Source: JBJXHN01 sp046233135 (lineage in GTDB: Bacteria; Pseudomonadota; Alphaproteobacteria; Rhodospirillales; Rhodospirillaceae). From it: DNA of 64,000 nucleotides. The stretch is taken from positions 248,001 through 312,000 of the forward strand of contig JBJXHN010000005.1 in assembly GCA_046233135.1 (NCBI GenBank). The letters run 5' to 3'. The notes under the pieces are model-generated. The model worked only from the letters and a program-made list of their open reading frames with translations, had not been told where the DNA came from and did no database searches. This document shows positions 60,670 to 64,000 of this stretch, in pieces (position 1 is the stretch's first letter; every line of letters begins with the position of its first letter). The translations under genes and the position numbers were made by a program.

Positions 60670-60767
60670 GGGTCTCTCCTCCATGCAGGGCTGGTCAGCG
60701 AAGGGCTGATTGAACGGGCGATCGGGTCGGGCATGACCGGCCCGCTTATTCACAGGGTCCCTTCCTA

Positions 60768-60798
60768 CTCTTTTAAAAAAAGAAAAAAAAGAAGAGTG
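60768..60798. other. AT-rich candidate unwinding element of oriC
   Basis: CTCTTTTAAAAAAAGAAAAA and the following AAAGAAGAGT are almost free of C on this strand and stand out in GC-rich DNA. It lies between DnaA boxes at 60746 and 60816. Confidence 0.6.
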
Positions 60799-61220
60799 GT
60801 TGAAGATGTTGTGGCTGTGGATAACGGGGATCCCCATCTTTCCGCCGTTTTTCCCGGACTCCCCACCCCCTGGAGGAGCCTGTGGAAAACCCTGGGGGCC
60901 CCGGTGGAACGACGGGCCGGATACGGCTGCTGCACTGCGGGAAAGATGGGGATGGAGGCAGCGAGGGAAACGGGGATGGAATCCGTTATCCACATTGTCC
61001 CGGATTCTCTTTCGCACTGCGGTAAGTTATCCCCCTGTTGGCGACCGGGGGGATCAGCGGACTCTTTTTTGGGAGAAAAATGCGGCCTCCCGTCCCCACC
61101 CCCCTCTTTTCCTCGTTATCCCGTCTTTTCCACAGCCCCCCCGCTCGGTGTAGGATCGGAGTCGGCCAAATCAGTGTGCCGGCACCGACTACCAACGGAG
61201 ATCGTGAGCAGTGCATAAAA

Positions 61221-61294
61221 GCCCGCCTAGCGGGCGCCTGGGCTGTTGAAGCCCCGCGTAGCGGAAGCGGAGGGTAGCCGAGCCGCACAGCGGC
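61221..61294 (+). promoter_or_regulatory. three consecutive tri-loop hairpins in the ppsR leader
   Basis: GCCCGC-CTA-GCGGGC (61221-61235), CCGC-GTA-GCGG (61254-61264) and GCCGC-ACA-GCGGC (61282-61294) are short stems with three-base loops. They lie in the leader between the origin and the ppsR start. Their role is unknown. Confidence 0.5.
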
Positions 61295-61329
61295 CCCCGG
61301 CGCCTGAGGACCCCTAAAAAGGATTCTTC

Positions 61330-62148
61330 ATGCGGTCGTACAATCTGCATCTGGTTTCGGATGCCACGGGAGAGACGGTCAGCAGCGCCGTACGGGCCTG
61401 TCTGGTGCAGTTCGAAGATATCCGCGTGGTGCAGCATCGCTGGTGGCTGCTGCGCAGCGTGGCCCAGGTGGGGCGCGTGGCTGAAGGGATTGCCCGCAGT
61501 CCCGGGGTGGTGATCTTCACCATCATGGACCCGGATATCCGCCGGGCCCTGGAGGAAGCCTGCAAGGACCTTCAGGTGGCTTGCGTGCCCCTGCTCGACC
61601 CGGTGATGCAAGCCCTGTCGACGATCTTCGAAGCCCGGGGCCAGTTCACGCCGGGCCGGCAGCACACCCTGGATGAAAGCTATTTCAACCGCATCGACGC
61701 CATGCATTACACCCTGGCCCACGATGACGGTCAGTCCCTGGATGGCCTGGCCCAGGCCGATGTGGTGGTGGTGGGGGTTTCCCGGACCTCCAAGACGCCG
61801 ACGTGCATGTACCTGGCCAACAAGGGGGTGAAGGCGGCCAACGTCCCCCTGGTACCCGGCATGGCCCCTCCGCCGCAGCTGGAGGACCTGAAGGGGCCGT
61901 TGGTGGTCGGCTTGACCCGGGATCCCAAAAGCCTGTCCGATATTCGCCGGTCGCGCCTGCGCATGATGAACGAAAGCCAGGAAAGCCCGTATGCGGATTT
62001 CCATCTGGTGCGTCAGGAAGTTGCCGAGGCCCGGCGGCTTTATGCGCGCATGGGCTGGACAGTGATCGATGTAACACGCAAATCGATCGAGGAAGTTGCC
62101 GCGACAATCATGCAGCGGATGGGCAGCCCGGGATGGATCAGTGGATGA
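61330..62148 (+). CDS. ppsR: pyruvate phosphate dikinase / PEP synthase regulatory protein
   Basis: 272 residues. The DUF299 bifunctional kinase/pyrophosphorylase begins NLHLVSDATGETVSSAVRA, has the P-loop-like VVVVGVSRTSKTPTCMYLAN and ends with RRLYARMGWTVIDVTRKSIE. It switches pyruvate phosphate dikinase or PEP synthase off and on by threonine phosphorylation. AAGGA precedes ATG 61330. It is the first gene right of the origin and starts a tight run ppsR-maf-aroE-coaE. Confidence 0.96.
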   Translation: MRSYNLHLVSDATGETVSSAVRACLVQFEDIRVVQHRWWLLRSVAQVGRVAEGIARSPGVVIFTIMDPDIRRALEEACKDLQVACVPLLDPVMQALSTIFEARGQFTPGRQHTLDESYFNRIDAMHYTLAHDDGQSLDGLAQADVVVVGVSRTSKTPTCMYLANKGVKAANVPLVPGMAPPPQLEDLKGPLVVGLTRDPKSLSDIRRSRLRMMNESQESPYADFHLVRQEVAEARRLYARMGWTVIDVTRKSIEEVAATIMQRMGSPGWISG

Positions 62149-62780
62149 GTGAGCCTTCAAATCAAAATACGCCCGCTACCGCACCGCCTCCGTTGGTGCT
62201 GGCCTCAGGCAGTTCTCATCGCGCCCGGCTCTTGCGGGCGGCCGGGCTGGTCTTTCACGCCGAAGCCCCGCAGGTGGACGAGGAAACCTTGAAAGCCAGC
62301 CTTCAGGCGGAAGGCGCCTCGGCCATGGATGCGGCGATCATCCTTGCCGAGTTGAAAGCCCGGCGCCTTTCCCAGCGGTATCCCGATGCCTTCGTTCTGG
62401 GCAGTGATCAGATTCCCGACCTGGACGGTACCTGGCTTTCCAAGCCCGGGACCCTGGAGGCGGCGCGGGAGCAGCTGCGCCGGTTGCGGGGCAAGACCCA
62501 CGTGCTGGAAACCGCAGCGGTGATCCTGCGCGGCGGCGTCCGGATCTGGCATCATGTGGAGCGGCCGCGCCTGACCATGCGCCCCTTTTCCGAAGCCTTC
62601 CTCTCCCGCTATCTGGACGATGCCGATCCGGCCATTCTTGGCTGTGGCGGTGCCTATCAGGTGGAAGCCCTGGGCATTCAGCTGTTCAGCCAGATCGATG
62701 GCGATATCTTTTCCATCCAGGGCCTGCCCCTGCTGCCTGTCCTCGATTTTCTCCGACTTCATGGATTGATCCCGCAATGA
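62145..62780 (+). CDS. maf: Maf-type nucleotide pyrophosphatase
   Basis: 211 residues from ATG 62145, overlapping the ppsR stop (ATGA). The N-terminal LVLASGSSHRARLLRAAGL is the Maf signature. The acidic VLGSDQIPDLDGTWLSKPGT and GCGGAYQVEALGIQLFSQID complete the active site. Family members hydrolyse non-canonical nucleotides to limit their incorporation. An ATG at 62133 is possible. Confidence 0.94.
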   Translation: MSEPSNQNTPATAPPPLVLASGSSHRARLLRAAGLVFHAEAPQVDEETLKASLQAEGASAMDAAIILAELKARRLSQRYPDAFVLGSDQIPDLDGTWLSKPGTLEAAREQLRRLRGKTHVLETAAVILRGGVRIWHHVERPRLTMRPFSEAFLSRYLDDADPAILGCGGAYQVEALGIQLFSQIDGDIFSIQGLPLLPVLDFLRLHGLIPQ

Positions 62781-63637
62781 GCATGTCTGTTCCGCCGGCC
62801 CTGACCGGCAAGGCGCGTGTCGCCGGCCTGATCGGCTGGCCGGTCAGCCATTCCCGCTCTCCGGCCCTGCATGGCCACTGGCTGGCCCGCTACGGCATTG
62901 ATGGAGCCTATGTGCCTCTGCCGGTTCATCCGGACGGGGCGGAGGCGGCCATCCGGGCGCTGCCGCTGCTGGGCATCGTTGGCGTCAATGTGACCGTGCC
63001 TCATAAGGAGACCGCCTATCGCCTGATGGACAGCCTGACCGAGCGGGCAAAGCGGATCGGTGCGGTGAACACGATCATCGTTCGGGATGGCAGGCTGGAA
63101 GGCGACAATACCGACGGTTTCGGGTTTTTCGCCAATCTGGTTCAGGAAGCCCCGGCTTGGGATCCCACCGCCGCTCCGGCCGTGGTGCTGGGCGCGGGCG
63201 GCGCGGCGCGGGCGGTGATTGCGTCGCTGGTGGAAGCGGGCGTGCCGGACGTGCGTCTCGTGAACCGCACCGTTGCCCGGGCCGAAACCCTGGCCAGGAG
63301 CGTTGGCGGTCCGGTGACTCCCCTGCCCCAGGATGCGGTGGCAGAGGCGATGGACGGTGCCGGACTGCTGGTCAATACCACCAGCATGGGGATGACCGGT
63401 CAGCCGCCTCTGGATCTGGATCTGGATCCCCTGCCCCTGTCGGCTTTGGTCAGCGATATCGTCTATGCGCCGCTGGAAACCGATTTGCTGACTCGGGCGA
63501 AGGCTCGGGGCAATCCGGTGGTCGGGGGTTTGGGCATGCTGCTGCATCAGGCCCGTCCGGCCTTCAAGGCCTGGTTCGGGGTGGAGCCGGTGGTGGACGA
63601 TGCACTGCGCAACGCCGTGCTTTCGGCAGGCCGCTGA
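62777..63637 (+). CDS. aroE: shikimate dehydrogenase
   Basis: 286 residues. Shikimate-binding GWPVSHSRSPALHGHWL, catalytic Lys in VNVTVPHKETAYRLMD, KRIGAVNTIIVRDGRLEGDN with TDG, the NADP fold VVLGAGGAARAVIASLVEAG, NRTVARAE, and VNTTSMGMTGQPPL are all present. Its ATG overlaps the maf stop by four bases, and its stop overlaps the coaE start. Confidence 0.97.
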   Translation: MSMSVPPALTGKARVAGLIGWPVSHSRSPALHGHWLARYGIDGAYVPLPVHPDGAEAAIRALPLLGIVGVNVTVPHKETAYRLMDSLTERAKRIGAVNTIIVRDGRLEGDNTDGFGFFANLVQEAPAWDPTAAPAVVLGAGGAARAVIASLVEAGVPDVRLVNRTVARAETLARSVGGPVTPLPQDAVAEAMDGAGLLVNTTSMGMTGQPPLDLDLDPLPLSALVSDIVYAPLETDLLTRAKARGNPVVGGLGMLLHQARPAFKAWFGVEPVVDDALRNAVLSAGR

Positions 63638-64000
63638 TGAGGGCTGCGGTCCGGCACAGTGGCTGGAGGTCCCAGCGCCGTGGACCCTGGCCGCTGGCGG
63701 TGGTCGGCCTGACAGGCTCCATCGGCATGGGCAAAAGTACGGCGGCCCGGATGGCCCGGCGCCTGGGGGTTCCGGTGCATGATGCCGACGCCACGGTTCA
63801 TGGTTTGATGGCCCCGGGCGGTGCGGCCGTGGCGGCCGTGGCCGCCGCCTTTCCCGGCGTACGGACCGCTGTTGGCGGCATCGACCGCAAGGCTTTGGGT
63901 GCGCGGGTTTTCGGGGATGGGGCCGCCTTGAAGCGGCTGGAGGCCATCCTTCATCCCCTGGTCCGCCGGGCGGAAGGAGCATTCCTGCGTCGCCAGAGCC
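63637..64000 (+). CDS. coaE: dephospho-CoA kinase (3' end outside window)
   Basis: The first 121 codons are visible from ATG 63637, which shares its A with the TGA of aroE. After about 22 extra residues (MRAAVRHSGWRSQRRGPWPL) comes the P-loop VVGLTGSIGMGKSTAARMAR and HDADATVHGLM, then ILHPLVRRAE, all typical of CoaE. It adds the 3'-phosphate in the last step of CoA synthesis. The N-terminal extension is long, so GTG 63659 or later is a possible true start. The open frame runs off the window. Confidence 0.93.
   Translation, partial: MRAAVRHSGWRSQRRGPWPLAVVGLTGSIGMGKSTAARMARRLGVPVHDADATVHGLMAPGGAAVAAVAAAFPGVRTAVGGIDRKALGARVFGDGAALKRLEAILHPLVRRAEGAFLRRQS

Larger units (their letters stand above)
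60670..61329. other. predicted chromosomal replication origin (oriC)
   Basis: 660 bases without a gene between hemE and ppsR. DnaA boxes seen are TTATTCACA at 60746, TTATCCACA on the minus strand at 60816-60824, TTTTCCACA on the minus strand at 60881-60889, TTATCCACA at 60986-60994 and TTTTCCACA at 61126-61134. A weaker TTATCCCCC is at 61027. A purine-rich AT tract at 60768-60798 could be the unwinding element. Alphaproteobacterial origins are known next to hemE. Three small hairpins near 61221-61294 lie at the right edge. Confidence 0.85.

Noticed and set aside
60768..60798. A-rich tract as an intrinsic terminator of hemE
   Set aside because: It lies upstream of hemE, has no GC stem, and sits between DnaA boxes, so an unwinding element fits better.

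Overview
The window is GC-rich bacterial chromosome, most likely from a Rhodospirillales-type alphaproteobacterium. The gene families point there, and so does the order of the right half: leuS-lptE-holA, parB-parA-rsmG-mnmG-mnmE, rho, hemJ, hemH, hemE, then a gene-free stretch with DnaA boxes, then ppsR-maf-aroE-coaE. The hemE/ppsR gap (about 60670-61329) looks like the chromosomal replication origin. Three parS centromere sites (48950, 49021 and 56263) lie near it. Most genes either side of the gap are transcribed away from it, as expected around an origin.

Layout. 1-2000: end of an exporter-type ABC transporter and an alpha/beta hydrolase. 2000-7230: a graveyard of decayed genes. It holds a VapC-like PIN toxin remnant, a fragment of an IS630-type transposase, a mannitol PTS permease (mtlA) remnant, an IS110-type transposase split by a 16-bp duplication, an IS701-type element inserted at the CTAG end of a palindromic repeat, and a second, more complete IS630-type element. 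All are frameshifted or carry stops. 7328-13407: gmhB-like phosphatase translationally coupled to a large sensor kinase with an ammonium-transporter domain, tRNA-Thr, a cyclic-nucleotide-binding protein and an AraC regulator. 13427-14286: an IS5/IS427-type element. 14384-24478: an uncharacterised protein, an ABC exporter, a PAS/GGDEF/EAL protein with a degenerate GGDEF site, a J-domain-like protein, an orphan TRAP substrate-binding protein, an orphan RHH antitoxin-like protein and a BI-1 family membrane protein.

24719-39070: a YbbA/YbbP-type ABC system divergent from a TesA-type esterase (the arrangement known in E. coli), thpR, a truncated hydrolase, a fructosamine-kinase-type protein, a small lipoprotein, two YceI proteins with a cytochrome b561, an OmpR-type regulator, ribA with a long N-terminal extension, an Ala/Pro-rich hypothetical overlapping an L,D-transpeptidase, YggS and a ThiE-like protein. 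39255-64000: a TPR-sulfotransferase, a DUF3576 lipoprotein, then the conserved origin-proximal block for translation (leuS, mnmE, mnmG, rsmG), outer-membrane assembly (lptE), replication (holA), chromosome segregation (parAB), transcription termination (rho), haem synthesis (hemJ, hemH, hemE), carbon flux control (ppsR), shikimate (aroE) and CoA (coaE, cut by the window end).

A dispersed palindromic repeat ending in CTAG occurs in five places (about 4696, 21922, 23219, 46448 and 58362). One copy supplies the parB stop codon and another is the landing site of the IS701-type element. No CRISPR array was seen.
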